64,000 bases of DNA, taken from Stutzerimonas balearica DSM 6083. GTDB taxonomy: Bacteria; Pseudomonadota; Gammaproteobacteria; Pseudomonadales; Pseudomonadaceae. The DNA lies in assembly GCF_000818015.1 (NCBI RefSeq), contig NZ_CP007511.1, forward strand, positions 3,358,501 to 3,422,500, in the 5' to 3' direction. The translations under genes were made by a program, and so were the position numbers. Under the pieces are notes generated by a model. The model was not told the DNA's origin. It ran no database searches and saw nothing but the letters and a program-made list of their open reading frames with translations. This document shows positions 9,376 through 18,608 of the stretch, piece by piece (positions within the stretch are counted from its first letter, which is position 1; each line of letters begins with the position of its first letter).

Positions 9376-10032
9376 TCAGAGCGGACGGAGATTGATCTCC
9401 ACGCGGCGGTTCTGCGCGCGCCCCGCGGCGGTGTCGTTGCTGGCGATCGGTTGGTTCGGCCCAACACCGAATGCCGAGATACGCGACGCTGCAACACCAT
9501 TGGCGGTGAGGTAGGCCGCCACGCTCTGCGCGCGACGATTGGACAGATCCTGGTTCAGCTGCATCGAGCCGGTGCTGTCGGTATGACCGACGATCTCGAC
9601 GCCGTTCTTGTTGAACTCCTTGAACACTTGCACCAGCGAATTGAGGGTCGGGTAGAAGGAACTGGAGATGTCCGCCGAATTGCTGGCGAAGGTGATGTTA
9701 CCGGGCATGATCAGCGTCAGGTTGTCACCGTTGCGCTGCACCTGAACGCCGGTGCCCTGCAGCGTCTGCCGCAGCTTGGCTTCCTGGGTGTCGACGTAAT
9801 AACCGTAGCCACCGGCGGCGGCGCCACCGACCGCCGCCCCGATGAGCGCGCCCTTGGTGCGGTCTTTCTTGCTCGAGGTGGCTGCACCGATGACCGCGCC
9901 GGTGACGGCACCAATCCCGCCGTAGACGCCCGCCTTGCCCGCCTCGCGCTCGCCGGTATAAGGGTTGGTGGTGCAGCCGGCCAGCAGCGCGATGCCTACT
10001 GCCATGGCGGAAAACTTGCTCAGGGTCTTCAT
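9376..10032 (-). CDS. OmpA-family outer-membrane lipoprotein (YiaD-like)
   Basis: Envelope lipoprotein of 218 residues that should bind peptidoglycan. The signal peptide ends in the lipobox LLAGC, giving lipidated Cys20. A glycine-zipper region follows (about 36-80, repeated GAxxGA and GAAVGGAAAG). The C-terminal OmpA/MotB domain (about 105-217) includes GHTDSTGS and the NRRVEI end typical of the fold. The layout matches YiaD/PAL-like proteins. It is a single gene flanked by intergenic DNA; its exact role cannot be told from sequence. Confidence 0.92.
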   Translation of the reverse strand: MKTLSKFSAMAVGIALLAGCTTNPYTGEREAGKAGVYGGIGAVTGAVIGAATSSKKDRTKGALIGAAVGGAAAGGYGYYVDTQEAKLRQTLQGTGVQVQRNGDNLTLIMPGNITFASNSADISSSFYPTLNSLVQVFKEFNKNGVEIVGHTDSTGSMQLNQDLSNRRAQSVAAYLTANGVAASRISAFGVGPNQPIASNDTAAGRAQNRRVEINLRPL

Positions 10033-10146
10033 AACGCGTTCCTATGTCCTTCGATGGTCAGACCGGGCACACAACGCACCGGCCAGGCCCAGAGCTTACC
10101 ACCCGCTACCGCAGGTGGCCGCGCGGTGTACCACGCTTCGGCCCTT

Positions 10147-10791
10147 TCAGGCCCGGACGAAGGGGTTTTCGCGCATTTCCTCGCCCAGGCAGGTGTCGGG
10201 ACCATGCCCGGTCACTACGGTGGCGTCTTCGTCGAGGCGATAAAGCCGCTGGCGGATGGAACGCTCGATGGTCGAATAATCGCCACCCCACAGGTCGGTC
10301 CGGCCTATACCGCGGCGAAACAGGGTGTCACCGGCGATCAGCAGCTTGGCATCGGCGAACCAGAAGCTCATCGACCCCGGCGTATGCCCGGGCGTGTGCA
10401 ACGCCACCCCGCAGCCGCAGGCCAGCTCCTCGTCGTCGGACAGCCAGCGATCCGGTGCCGGCACCGGCGTGTAGGGCACGCCGAACATGCGGCATTGCAG
10501 CTCGAGGTTGTCCCAGAGGAACTGGTCGTCCTTGTGCAGATGCAGCGTGGCACCGGTTCGTTCCTTCATCTGTCCGGACGCCAGAAAATGGTCCAGATGC
10601 GCATGGGTATGGATGATGCTGACCAGCCGCAGCCCGAGCGCCTCCAGCCGCGCCATGATCCGCTCCGGGTCGCCGCCCGGATCGACGACCAGGGCCTTGC
10701 CGGTCAGCGGATCGCCGATGATCGTGCAGTTGCACTGCAACGGGCCGACGGGGAAGGTTTCGCGGATGAGCGCGGCTGTGGCGGTGTGCAT
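10147..10791 (-). CDS. Metallo-beta-lactamase-fold hydrolase (glyoxalase II-like, GloC/YcbL type)
   Basis: A 214-residue zinc hydrolase. The metal motif HTHAHLDH (about 61-68), a downstream HTPGHTPG, GDTLF and GHGPDT are in family order. The short length without the C-terminal helical domain of GloB matches the YcbL/GloC group, which hydrolyses S-lactoylglutathione-type thioesters. That substrate is carried over from the family. AGGA lies upstream of the ATG. Confidence 0.85.
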   Translation of the reverse strand: MHTATAALIRETFPVGPLQCNCTIIGDPLTGKALVVDPGGDPERIMARLEALGLRLVSIIHTHAHLDHFLASGQMKERTGATLHLHKDDQFLWDNLELQCRMFGVPYTPVPAPDRWLSDDEELACGCGVALHTPGHTPGSMSFWFADAKLLIAGDTLFRRGIGRTDLWGGDYSTIERSIRQRLYRLDEDATVVTGHGPDTCLGEEMRENPFVRA

Positions 10792-10938
10792 GGCGGATCC
10801 TGAAGCGAGCGGAATTGCCGATGAAAATGGCGGCGGCCGAAGCTGGTTTCAATAGCCAGCTCGCCGCCTGCAGCAGGTCGGCGCCCGCGCGCGCCGACGA
10901 GCCACCGGCCAGGTCAGCCCGATGCCTGCCGTGACGCG

Positions 10939-12621
10939 CTACAGAGACGACACCTGGGCCGAGCCCGCCTTCGTCCAGGCGGCGATGTCGCTGCGGATGC
11001 GCTTCTTGTCGAGCTTGCCGACGCTGGTCTTGGGAATTTCCGCGACCGCGGCGATCTGCTGGGGTACGGCCCACTTGTTGATCAGACCTTCGGCTACTGC
11101 GGGCTCGAGAAACTGCTGCAGCCCACGCGCATCGAGCTGCTCGCCGGCGCCCAGCACGAGCAGTGCGAACGGCCGCTCGCCCCAGCGCTCATCCGGCACG
11201 CCGACCACCGCGACCTCGCGCACGGCAGGGTGCCGGCTGATCAGCCCTTCAAGGGCGAGCGAGGAAATCCACTCGCCACCGGTCTTGATCACATCCTTGA
11301 TGCGGTCACGGATGTCGATGTTGCTCATCTCGTCGAGCGTCGCCACATCGCCGGTATGCAGCCAGCCACCGGCCCAGAGCTCCTCGCTCTTTTCCGGCTC
11401 GTTGAAATAGCCCTGCGTCAGCCAGGGCGCGCGCAGCACCAGCTCGCCCTGCGACTGGCCATCGGCTGGCAGGAAGCTGCCATCGGGTGCCTGAATCGCC
11501 GCGTCCACCAGCACGACCGGGACGCCGGCCTTGAGGCGAAACTGGACGCGCGCCTCTTCATCGGCAGCAAGCAGCTCGTCGTTTATGTGCGCGCCGGAAA
11601 TCAGCGGGCAGGTTTCGGACATGCCATACGCGGCGATCAGCTCCATCCCGCGCGCCTTGGCCAGGTCGTAGAGGCCACGGGTGAGCGCACTGCCGCCAAT
11701 GGTGATCTTCCAGCCGGCAAAATCGGCGCCCTGCGCGGCCTTGGCGTTGAGCAGCATCTGCACGATGGTCGGCACGCAATGCGAGAAGGTCACGCCTTCG
11801 CGGCGCCACAGGTCGATCAGCAACTCGGGGTCGTAACGCCCCGGGTAGACCTGTTTGAGGCCAAGCATGGTGGCCACGTATGGCAAGCCCCAGGCATGCA
11901 CGTGAAACATCGGCGTAATCGGCATGTAGACGTCGCCCGAGCCCATCAGCCGCGGATTCTCGCGGCAGCCGACGGTGACCGCGGTGGCCAGGGTGTGCAG
12001 CACCAGCTGACGATGGGTGAAGTACACGCCCTTGGGATTGCCGGTGGTACCGGTGGTGTAGAACGTCGTGGCGACCGAGTCCTCGTCGAAGTCGGGGAAG
12101 TCGTATTCGGGCGACGCTGCAGCAAGCAGGCTCTCGTACTCGCCGATGCAGTCCGGCAATTGCGCCTCGCCGGCCTCACCGTCGCTGATCAGCAGGGTCT
12201 TCTCCACCGTGGTCAGTTGCCCGGCGATCCCCTGGTAGAGGGCCGCGAAATCGCGGTTGACCAGGACGAAACGATCCTCGGCATGGTTCATCGTGTAGAG
12301 GATCTGCTCGGGCGACAGGCGCACGTTGATGGTGTGCACCACCGCACCGATCATCGGAATGGCGAACATGCATTCCAGGTAGCGATGACTGTCCCAGTCC
12401 ATCACTGCCACCGTATCCCCCGCCTTGACGCCGGCCGCCGTGAGCACATTGGCCAGGCGCGCGATGCGCTGGTTCAGCGTGCGGTAGTCGAAGCGCAGCT
12501 GGTCGCGGTAGACGATTTCACGGGTTCGCTCATAGCGCAGCCCGGACAACAGCAGGCGCTTGATCAGCAGAGGATACGGATAGGCATTGGCGGCGGGCTT
12601 GATCACGCGGGTCTGCAACAT
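10939..12621 (-). CDS. Fatty-acid-CoA ligase (AMP-binding, AlkK-like)
   Basis: ANL-superfamily ligase of 560 residues that activates a fatty acid to its CoA ester through an acyl-adenylate. The P-loop signature is TTGTTGNPKG (about residue 190), AYGMSETCP is motif A5, and GGWLHTGDVA and the C-terminal GKLDKKRIR are also present. The catalytic lysine is in the GKLDKK motif. Size and motifs fit medium/long-chain ligases of the AlkK type. The start has AGGAAG nearby. No beta-oxidation genes adjoin it, so the chain length it prefers is unknown. Confidence 0.88.
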   Translation of the reverse strand: MLQTRVIKPAANAYPYPLLIKRLLLSGLRYERTREIVYRDQLRFDYRTLNQRIARLANVLTAAGVKAGDTVAVMDWDSHRYLECMFAIPMIGAVVHTINVRLSPEQILYTMNHAEDRFVLVNRDFAALYQGIAGQLTTVEKTLLISDGEAGEAQLPDCIGEYESLLAAASPEYDFPDFDEDSVATTFYTTGTTGNPKGVYFTHRQLVLHTLATAVTVGCRENPRLMGSGDVYMPITPMFHVHAWGLPYVATMLGLKQVYPGRYDPELLIDLWRREGVTFSHCVPTIVQMLLNAKAAQGADFAGWKITIGGSALTRGLYDLAKARGMELIAAYGMSETCPLISGAHINDELLAADEEARVQFRLKAGVPVVLVDAAIQAPDGSFLPADGQSQGELVLRAPWLTQGYFNEPEKSEELWAGGWLHTGDVATLDEMSNIDIRDRIKDVIKTGGEWISSLALEGLISRHPAVREVAVVGVPDERWGERPFALLVLGAGEQLDARGLQQFLEPAVAEGLINKWAVPQQIAAVAEIPKTSVGKLDKKRIRSDIAAWTKAGSAQVSSL

Positions 12622-12715
12622 GACGGCTTCCTGTTTCTTGTTGGAGTTGTAACGCCACTCTAGAACGGGCCGCGCCAGGGCAAACCGGCGGATTATTTCC
12701 GGATGCGTCTGCGTG

Positions 12716-13345
12716 CTAGCCGATCTCGCTCAGCGCCAGGCGTGCGCCGAGCGCGATCAGTACGGCACCGGTCACACGGTCGAACCAGTGCCCCATGCGT
12801 GCGAAGCCTGCTCGCACGCGGTCCCGGCTGAACAGCCAGGCCACCAGGCAGAACCAGAGCGTCGTGGCGCAGGCCAGATATAGCCCGTAACCGGCTTGCA
12901 CTGCCAGCGGAGTATCGTGGCTGATAACCACGGTGAATAACGACAGGAAGAACAGCGTGGCTTTCGGGTTCAGACCGTTGGTGACAAAGCCCACGGTGAA
13001 CGCCTGACGCGCGCGCCGCGTCGGTACCGGGCCCGCCGTCAGCGTCGCCGCCTCGAGTTGCGGCCTGGCGCGCAGCGCCTTCCAGCCCAGATAGACCAGG
13101 TAGCCGGCAGCCAGCCACTTGAAGAGGTTGAACAGCAGGATCGACTGCGAGACGATCAGGCCGATGCCCAGCAGCGAATAGGCGATGTGCACGAAGATGC
13201 CGCTGCCCACGCCAAGCGCGGTCCACAGCCCGGCTCGCTGGCCCTGGGTGACGCTCTCGCGCACCACCACCGCAAAATCCGGCCCGGGGCTGGCGACGGC
13301 CAGCAGATGCACCAGAGCGACTGTCAGAAATTCCATCCAATACAC
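12716..13345 (-). CDS. LysE/RhtB family amino-acid exporter
   Basis: Inner-membrane exporter of 209 residues with about six hydrophobic segments and the family signature ASPGPDF near the N-terminus. GLNPKATLFFLSLF is another typical motif. GGAGG at 13352-13356 decides the start: the GTG at 13345 lies six bases from it, the GTG at 13351 is too close and the ATG at 13336 is rather far. The substrate (threonine, homoserine, lysine or another) cannot be told. It is divergent from the dehydrogenase gene. Confidence 0.86.
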   Translation of the reverse strand: MYWMEFLTVALVHLLAVASPGPDFAVVVRESVTQGQRAGLWTALGVGSGIFVHIAYSLLGIGLIVSQSILLFNLFKWLAAGYLVYLGWKALRARPQLEAATLTAGPVPTRRARQAFTVGFVTNGLNPKATLFFLSLFTVVISHDTPLAVQAGYGLYLACATTLWFCLVAWLFSRDRVRAGFARMGHWFDRVTGAVLIALGARLALSEIG

Positions 13346-13415
13346 GATCACCTCCGCTAGAAACCTGCTCGGGGCATTGTCGATCCGCCCCGCCCGATCC
13401 GAAAAGGTACAGTTG

Positions 13416-14375
13416 ATGTCAAAACGCGCCGTCTTTCTCGACCTCGCCCCGCTCGACCAGGGCGACCTGGATTTCTCCGCCCTGCGCGATGCCTTCGAGA
13501 CCTTCGACTGTTACGAGCAGACCCCAGCACAGGACATCGTCGAGCGACTGCGCGGCGCCCAGGTGGCCATCGTCAACAAGGTCGCGCTGAGCGACGAGAC
13601 GCTTTCCGCCTGCCCTGACCTGAAGCTGATTCTGGTCGCCGCCACGGGCGTCAACAACATCGACCTGGCTGCCGCCCGTCGACTGGGCATAACCGTGTGC
13701 AATTGCCAGGCGTACGGCACGCCGACGGTCGCGCAGCATACGCTGGCGCTGCTGCTGGCGCTGGCAACCCGCCTTCCGAATTATCAGGCGGCGGTCGCCC
13801 AGGGCCGCTGGCAGCAGAGCGGCCAGTTCTGCCTGTTGGACTACCCGATCGTCGAGCTCGCCGGCAAGAAGCTCGGGCTGCTCGGCCATGGCGAGCTGGG
13901 CAGCGCGGTGGCGCGCCTGGCCGAGGCGTTCGGCATGCAGGTCCTGGTCGGCAATCTGCCGGGGCGCCCCACCCGGCCCGAGCGGCTCGGCCTCGACGAA
14001 TTGTTGCCGCAGGTCGATGCCCTGACACTGCATTGTCCGCTCACCGAACAGACGCGCGATCTGATCGGCGAGCGCGAGCTGCGCATGATGAAACCGGGGG
14101 CCTTTCTGATCAACGCGGCGCGCGGCGGCCTGGTCAACGAACAGGCCCTGGCTGACGCGCTGCGCACAGGCCACCTCGGTGGCGCGGCCACCGACGTGCT
14201 GACCAGCGAACCACCGCAGGACAACAATCCGCTGCTGGCCACCGACATACCGCGCCTGATCGTGACGCCGCACAGCGCCTGGGGCAGCCGCGAAGCGCGA
14301 CAGCGCATTGTCGAGCAGATGGCCGAAAACGCCGCGGCTTTCTTTGCTGGCACGCCGCTGCGCCAGGTCGGCTGA
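13416..14375 (+). CDS. D-2-hydroxyacid dehydrogenase (glycerate dehydrogenase-like)
   Basis: NAD(P)-dependent D-isomer 2-hydroxyacid dehydrogenase of 319 residues. The Rossmann motif GHGELG lies at about residue 158. The catalytic arginine is in INAARGGLVNE, followed by an acidic residue and the histidine in TPHSAWGS. Sequence and size resemble glycerate/hydroxypyruvate reductases annotated hprA in pseudomonads. The ATG at 13416 has AAGGT upstream; longer in-frame extensions run into the divergent gene's promoter region and are unlikely. Confidence 0.87.
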   Translation: MSKRAVFLDLAPLDQGDLDFSALRDAFETFDCYEQTPAQDIVERLRGAQVAIVNKVALSDETLSACPDLKLILVAATGVNNIDLAAARRLGITVCNCQAYGTPTVAQHTLALLLALATRLPNYQAAVAQGRWQQSGQFCLLDYPIVELAGKKLGLLGHGELGSAVARLAEAFGMQVLVGNLPGRPTRPERLGLDELLPQVDALTLHCPLTEQTRDLIGERELRMMKPGAFLINAARGGLVNEQALADALRTGHLGGAATDVLTSEPPQDNNPLLATDIPRLIVTPHSAWGSREARQRIVEQMAENAAAFFAGTPLRQVG

Positions 14376-14429
14376 CTGTCGGCACAGCGATCCGGGCTGG
14401 TAAGCTGCGCGGCTTTTCAGGGAGGCATC

Positions 14430-15428
14430 ATGGACCCTCGAAGCGAAGTTCTGCTGCGCCAGGCCGAGCTGTTCACCGGCCAACTGCTGCTGGTTGGCCT
14501 GCCCGCCGACGACCTGCTGGGCCGGTTGGTCGATGCCCGCGGCTGGACCTGGCACGCCGGCGACTGGCAACGCCTGGAGGCGCGATTCCACGGGCGCTGC
14601 CACTTCGGCACCGAGGCCCCGGACGAGGATCTGGCCGGAGCCGTGCTGTTTCTCCCCAAGTCGCGTGAGCTGGCCGATTATCTGCTGCAGGCACTCGCAG
14701 CCCGGCTGCACGGTCGGCCGCTCTACATCGTCGGCGAGAAGCGCGGCGGCATCGAGCGCGCCGGCAAACAGCTGGCGGCCTTCGGCCGGCCGCGAAAACT
14801 GGACAACGCACGGCATTGTCAGCTCTGGCAAGTCGAAGTCAGCCAGGCGCCGGCTGCGCCGGAGTTGGCCCGGCTGGCCCGGCACTACCGGCTCGAACTC
14901 GCCGACGGGCCGCTCGAGGTGGTCAGCCTTCCGGGGGTGTTCAGCCATGGCCGCCTGGACCGTGGCAGTGCGCTGCTGCTGGAACATCTGGACGACCTGC
15001 CGCCAGGCCGCGTACTGGACTTCGGCTGTGGCGCCGGCGTTCTCGGTGCGGTGTTGAAGCGCCGCTATCCCGCGAGCGAACTGGTGCTGCTGGATGTCGA
15101 CGCCTTCGCCGTCCGCAGCAGCGAGCTGACCCTCGCCGCAAACGGTTTGCAAGGCGAAGTGCTGGCCGGTGACGGCATCGATGCCGCGCCCCGGCAGCTG
15201 GACGCGATCGTCAGCAACCCGCCCTTCCACCAGGGTGTACACACCAGTTATGCGGCCAGCGAAGCGCTGCTGGCGAAAGCCGGCGAACACCTGCGCGCGG
15301 GCGGCGAAATCCGTCTGGTGGCCAACGCCTTCCTGCGCTATCGGCCGCTGATCGAAGCCAGTTTAGGCGCCTGCCACACCTTGGCCGAAGCCGATGGTTT
15401 CCGCATCTACCAGGCTCGCAAGGGCTGA
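14430..15428 (+). CDS. rsmC: 16S rRNA m2G1207 methyltransferase
   Basis: SAM-dependent methyltransferase that modifies G1207 of 16S rRNA in the small subunit. The 332-residue protein has the double methyltransferase-like build of RsmC: a degenerate N-terminal half and an active C-terminal half with FGCGAGVLG (SAM-binding, about residue 200) and the guanine-N2 catalytic motif NPPFHQG (about residue 265). GGAGG precedes the ATG. It follows the dehydrogenase gene by 54 bases and may be co-transcribed with it. Confidence 0.93.
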   Translation: MDPRSEVLLRQAELFTGQLLLVGLPADDLLGRLVDARGWTWHAGDWQRLEARFHGRCHFGTEAPDEDLAGAVLFLPKSRELADYLLQALAARLHGRPLYIVGEKRGGIERAGKQLAAFGRPRKLDNARHCQLWQVEVSQAPAAPELARLARHYRLELADGPLEVVSLPGVFSHGRLDRGSALLLEHLDDLPPGRVLDFGCGAGVLGAVLKRRYPASELVLLDVDAFAVRSSELTLAANGLQGEVLAGDGIDAAPRQLDAIVSNPPFHQGVHTSYAASEALLAKAGEHLRAGGEIRLVANAFLRYRPLIEASLGACHTLAEADGFRIYQARKG

Positions 15429-15494
15429 GCGGAGGGCCGCTTTCCGACCAAGGGTTGCGCGACGGCGAGCAGTTCGGCAAACTCGCCGCCGTCC

Positions 15495-15630
15495 TCTGGG
15501 GGAGTAGTCTCAGGCGCGCGCAAGCGCACGCCTGGCATGCGTCAACACACTTGGTCCACAGACCATGGCGTATGCGACCGAACCGCATCTGCGGCGCTGT
15601 CTGACAAGACCCATGGCATGTACTCCTGAC
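15495..15630 (+). promoter_or_regulatory. yybP-ykoY manganese riboswitch
   Basis: The leader of the GDT1-type gene carries the conserved yybP-ykoY features in order: GGGGAGTAG at 15499-15507, a GC-rich P2 hairpin, CATGCGTCAACACACT at 15536-15551 and AAGACC at 15606-15611. TGGG (15497-15500) can pair with CCCA (15610-15613) as P1. This aptamer binds Mn2+ and commonly controls UPF0016/GDT1 exporters. Downstream, TACTCC (15621-15626) is complementary to GGAGTA of the aptamer core, and GGGCGGG (15633-15639) pairs with CCCGCCC (15671-15677) next to the ribosome site. These are possible parts of the switch. Confidence 0.9.
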
Positions 15631-15691
15631 CCGGGCGGGCAGGCGGTGCGTGCCATGGTGATCATCTCGACCCGCCCTCAAGGAATGCCGT

Positions 15692-16279
15692 TTGGAAGCC
15701 CTCGCAGTCCCTACTTTCATCGTTGCCCTGGCGGAAATTGGCGACAAGACCCAGCTCCTCGCCCTGCTCCTGGCCGCCCGCTATCGCCGCCCCTGGCCGA
15801 TCATCTGGGGCATCGTCGTCGCCACCCTGGCCAACCATGCCGCTGCCGGCCTGCTCGGCAACATCGTCTCCGATCTGCTGTCGCCCGTGATGCTGCGCTG
15901 GATTCTCGCCCTGAGCTTTGCCCTTGTCGCCGTCTGGACGCTTATTCCCGACCGGCTCGATGACGATGACGCCCGGCTCGGCCGCGCCTACGGGCCTTTC
16001 CTCGCCACGCTGATCGCGTTCTTCATCGCCGAGATGGGCGACAAGACTCAGGTCGCCACCGTGATGCTGGCAGCCCAGTATCCGCAACTGGTCCTCGTCG
16101 TGATCGGCACGACCCTTGGCATGCTGATCGCCAACGTCCCGGTGGTGCTGGCCAGCCACTTCGCCGCCGACCGCCTGCCCCTGACGCTGATTCGCCGGAT
16201 CGCAGCGGCCGCGTTCGCCGTGCTGGCGATCTATGCAGCGTACGAGGCGGTCAGCATGAGCGGTATCGTTTCAAGCTGA
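15692..16279 (+). CDS. GDT1/TMEM165 (UPF0016) family manganese transporter
   Basis: Inner-membrane cation exporter of 195 residues with six hydrophobic segments and the two diagnostic ExGDKT motifs, EIGDKTQ near residue 14 and EMGDKTQ near residue 113. Family members move Mn2+ (and Ca2+ in eukaryotes) against H+; the Mn2+ riboswitch in the leader supports export of excess Mn2+ here. The start is a TTG eight bases after AGGA; no ATG gives the full first motif. The rare start codon may help keep expression low. Confidence 0.92.
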   Translation: MEALAVPTFIVALAEIGDKTQLLALLLAARYRRPWPIIWGIVVATLANHAAAGLLGNIVSDLLSPVMLRWILALSFALVAVWTLIPDRLDDDDARLGRAYGPFLATLIAFFIAEMGDKTQVATVMLAAQYPQLVLVVIGTTLGMLIANVPVVLASHFAADRLPLTLIRRIAAAAFAVLAIYAAYEAVSMSGIVSS

Positions 16280-16361
16280 TACCCAGCGCAAATCCGCCGA
16301 CGAAGCCAGCTGGTAGAGTGCTGATCGCAGTGCCTACCAGCGTTCGAGGAGATCAGGCTGC

Positions 16362-16805
16362 ATGTCGGCGGATGGACGCAAGAAACGAGTCTGTACCCAT
16401 ATCGATCTGAGCTGGAACAAAGGCCGCCTGGCTCTTTCCGAGCAACTGCAGAGCCGCTATTTCAGCTACAAGAGCTCGGTAGGCGGGCAACCGCTCAACG
16501 CGGCCGGCTTCGCTGAACTGGTGCGCGACGTGCGCAACGCCGTTCCCGATCTGGAAGTGGTGGTCGATGAATGCCTGTGCGAAGGCCATCGGGTCGTCAC
16601 CACCTGCACGGTGATGGGCACCCTCACCCGCCCGTTGCTGGGCTGCCCGGCCAACGACAAGATCTTGGCCGTCGCGGCGATTTCGCTATGGACGTTCAAT
16701 TCCGCCGGGGAAATCGAGGACGTCAGTACCCTGCTCGACCTGGAGAACGCGCGCCTGCAACTGGGGTTGCACAGCGCGCTCGGCGACGGCCTTTCCACAC
16801 TCTAG
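16362..16805 (+). CDS. SnoaL/NTF2-like domain protein of unknown function
   Basis: A 147-residue cytoplasmic protein whose centre resembles SnoaL-like/ester-cyclase folds: a helix-rich start, then strands with VVDECLCEGHRVVTTCTVMGT, LLGCPAND and SLWTFNSAGEIEDVSTLLD. Such cone-shaped folds bind small ligands or act as isomerases, but no catalytic assignment can be made. The GAGGAG site is about a dozen bases before the ATG. It is transcribed with the window's plus strand and meets the M48 protease gene tail to tail. Confidence 0.75.
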   Translation: MSADGRKKRVCTHIDLSWNKGRLALSEQLQSRYFSYKSSVGGQPLNAAGFAELVRDVRNAVPDLEVVVDECLCEGHRVVTTCTVMGTLTRPLLGCPANDKILAVAAISLWTFNSAGEIEDVSTLLDLENARLQLGLHSALGDGLSTL

Positions 16806-16820
16806 GCAAAACGTCCCGCC

Positions 16821-17633
16821 TCAGCGGCGGGCCTGCTCGTAAAGGGGCATCACCTTCGGCACGGTATTGCGCAGCGCCTCGATACGGCTGCTCGAGGAGG
16901 GGTGGGTGCTCATGAACTCCGGCGGGGCCGAGCCACCGGCGGACGCCATCTTCTGCCACAGACTGATGGCAGCCTTGGGGTTGTAACCGGCACGTGCCGC
17001 CAGTTCCAGCCCGATGAGGTCCGCCTCGTTTTCGTTGGAGCGGCTGTTGGGCAGCGTCATCAGGTATTCAACACCCATGTTCGCCAGTTGCAGGCTGCCC
17101 GCGTCGACTCCAAAGGCCGAGCCCAGCTGAGTGGCCATCTGCACGCCGTACGCCTTGGACATCGCCTCACGGCCATGCTCGCGCAAGGCATGCGCGATTT
17201 CATGCCCCATGACCGCAGCGATCTCGTCGTCGGTCAGGTTCAGCTTTTCCACCAGGCCGGTGTAGAAGATGATCTTGCCGCCGGGCCCGCAGTTGGCATT
17301 CAACTCTTCGCTGTCGATCACGTTTACATCCCAGTCCCATTGAGCCGCATCGGGTCGGAACACGCCGACCTGGGCGATCAGGCGCTGGGCAATGGCGTTG
17401 ATGCGCTTGCTGATGGCACTGTTCTTCTCCAGCGCGCCCTTGCTCGCCGCCTCGCTCAGCGTTTCCTGATAGGACTGCGCGTACATCTGGTTGACCTGCT
17501 CGGTGGAGAGCATGCTGAACATGTATTGCTTGCGCTCGACGCCTACGGCCCCGCCGCTGGTCGTGTTGACAGCCTGGCAGCCGGCCATCAGCGAGGCGGC
17601 GACCAGCACGGATAGAATGTTGCGCTTGGGCAT
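16821..17633 (-). CDS. M48-family zinc metalloprotease lipoprotein (LoiP/BepA-like)
   Basis: Periplasmic protease of 270 residues. The signal peptide ends in the lipobox LMAGC (Cys19). The HEIAHALREHGRE zinc helix (HExxH, near residue 140) and the downstream glutamate in NENEADLIGLELAARAGY complete the M48 site. There is no TPR domain, so it is nearer to LoiP than to full-length BepA. Such proteases degrade misassembled outer-membrane proteins. GGAG precedes the ATG. Confidence 0.92.
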   Translation of the reverse strand: MPKRNILSVLVAASLMAGCQAVNTTSGGAVGVERKQYMFSMLSTEQVNQMYAQSYQETLSEAASKGALEKNSAISKRINAIAQRLIAQVGVFRPDAAQWDWDVNVIDSEELNANCGPGGKIIFYTGLVEKLNLTDDEIAAVMGHEIAHALREHGREAMSKAYGVQMATQLGSAFGVDAGSLQLANMGVEYLMTLPNSRSNENEADLIGLELAARAGYNPKAAISLWQKMASAGGSAPPEFMSTHPSSSSRIEALRNTVPKVMPLYEQARR

Positions 17634-17719
17634 GGGCGGTACTCCGGAAGATCCGCCCGTATCCTAGAGCCAGCCCGGCGAGCAGACAACCGCTGCGCAC
17701 CCGTGCCGCGGCAGGCCAC

Positions 17720-18340
17720 TCAGTTGGCTGGCGTCAGGCATTGGGGCGCATCGAGCGCCGGGTCGTTGACGAAGGTCGCCAGCGGTCGCTCGCGCAAGGG
17801 TGGCTGCGGGCTATTCAGCAGCTCACGCAGGCGCTGCTCGGGTGTCTGCGGGTCGATCCATTCGGCACAGGCTGCCCCCGACAGCAACAGCGGCCTGCGC
17901 TGATCGGCAGCCGGCAAGGTGACCACGGCCGCGCTCAGGTACTCCTGGCCCTGAACCGGGTAACGCTCCCAGAGCGCCGCGAAGTAGATCAGCGAGTCTT
18001 CGGTGGTCATCCAGTACGGCCGCTTGCGCACGCGTCCGCGCCATTCGTAGAAGCCATTGGCCGGCAGCAAGCCGCGGCGCTGCTGATAGGCCTCGCGGAA
18101 CATCGGCTGCTCGGCGAGCGTTTCCGAGCGTGCCTGCGCCGGCGTGCGGGTGAAGTCGGTCAGCCAGGCCGGCGTCAGCCCCCAGCGCACCCGGTCGAGT
18201 CGCAGCCCGCCTGCCGCGCTGCGCAACAGCAGCACCTGCGCGCCCGGCGCAAGATTCCAGTGTGGCTGCTGGTCAGCAGGAAAACCGGGGATTGCAGAGA
18301 ATTCCGCATTCCAACGGAACAGGGCGAAGCGGCCACACAT
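17720..18340 (-). CDS. yedK: SOS-response-associated peptidase (SRAP/HMCES family)
   Basis: A 206-residue SRAP protein that forms a covalent thiazolidine link with abasic sites in single-stranded DNA through its second residue. Cys2 is present in MCGRFAL and becomes N-terminal after Met removal. NGFYEWRG supplies the conserved asparagine/glutamate. It is the third gene of a tight row with the CPXCG and DUF2007 genes, starting seven bases after the DUF2007 stop. I see no LexA box nearby. Confidence 0.93.
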   Translation of the reverse strand: MCGRFALFRWNAEFSAIPGFPADQQPHWNLAPGAQVLLLRSAAGGLRLDRVRWGLTPAWLTDFTRTPAQARSETLAEQPMFREAYQQRRGLLPANGFYEWRGRVRKRPYWMTTEDSLIYFAALWERYPVQGQEYLSAAVVTLPAADQRRPLLLSGAACAEWIDPQTPEQRLRELLNSPQPPLRERPLATFVNDPALDAPQCLTPAN

Positions 18341-18347
18341 ACACGAC

Positions 18348-18608
18348 TCAACAGATCAGTTCACCGGGATAGCTTTCCGGTTCGTCGCCGGGCAGCGGTT
18401 CGGCGCCATTGTACGCGGCGATCAGCTGACGTGCCCGCTCCGCCTGGTCATCCTCGACCAGCAGGCCGAGCAGCCCGAGCGCAGGCAGCTCGCCCATCGC
18501 ACCGAGCAGATGGCCGCCGGCAATGTACGCGCCGATTCCTTCGGCCTCCAGCATGCCGATCAGCACCTGCGCCTCGAGCAGGTCGCAGGGCTCGTAGATT
18601 CGCTGCAT
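18348..18608 (-). CDS. DUF2007 domain protein (putative signal-transducing protein)
   Basis: An 86-residue protein of the DUF2007 family: MQRIYEPCDLLEAQVLIGML, a glycine-rich middle and the conserved VEDDQAERARQLI helix, a fold related to P-II-like ferredoxin-like modules. The start ATG at 18608 shares a base with the stop of the upstream CPXCG gene (TGATG), so translation is probably coupled; an in-frame TTG one codon earlier is not needed. Function unknown. Confidence 0.85.
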   Translation of the reverse strand: MQRIYEPCDLLEAQVLIGMLEAEGIGAYIAGGHLLGAMGELPALGLLGLLVEDDQAERARQLIAAYNGAEPLPGDEPESYPGELIC

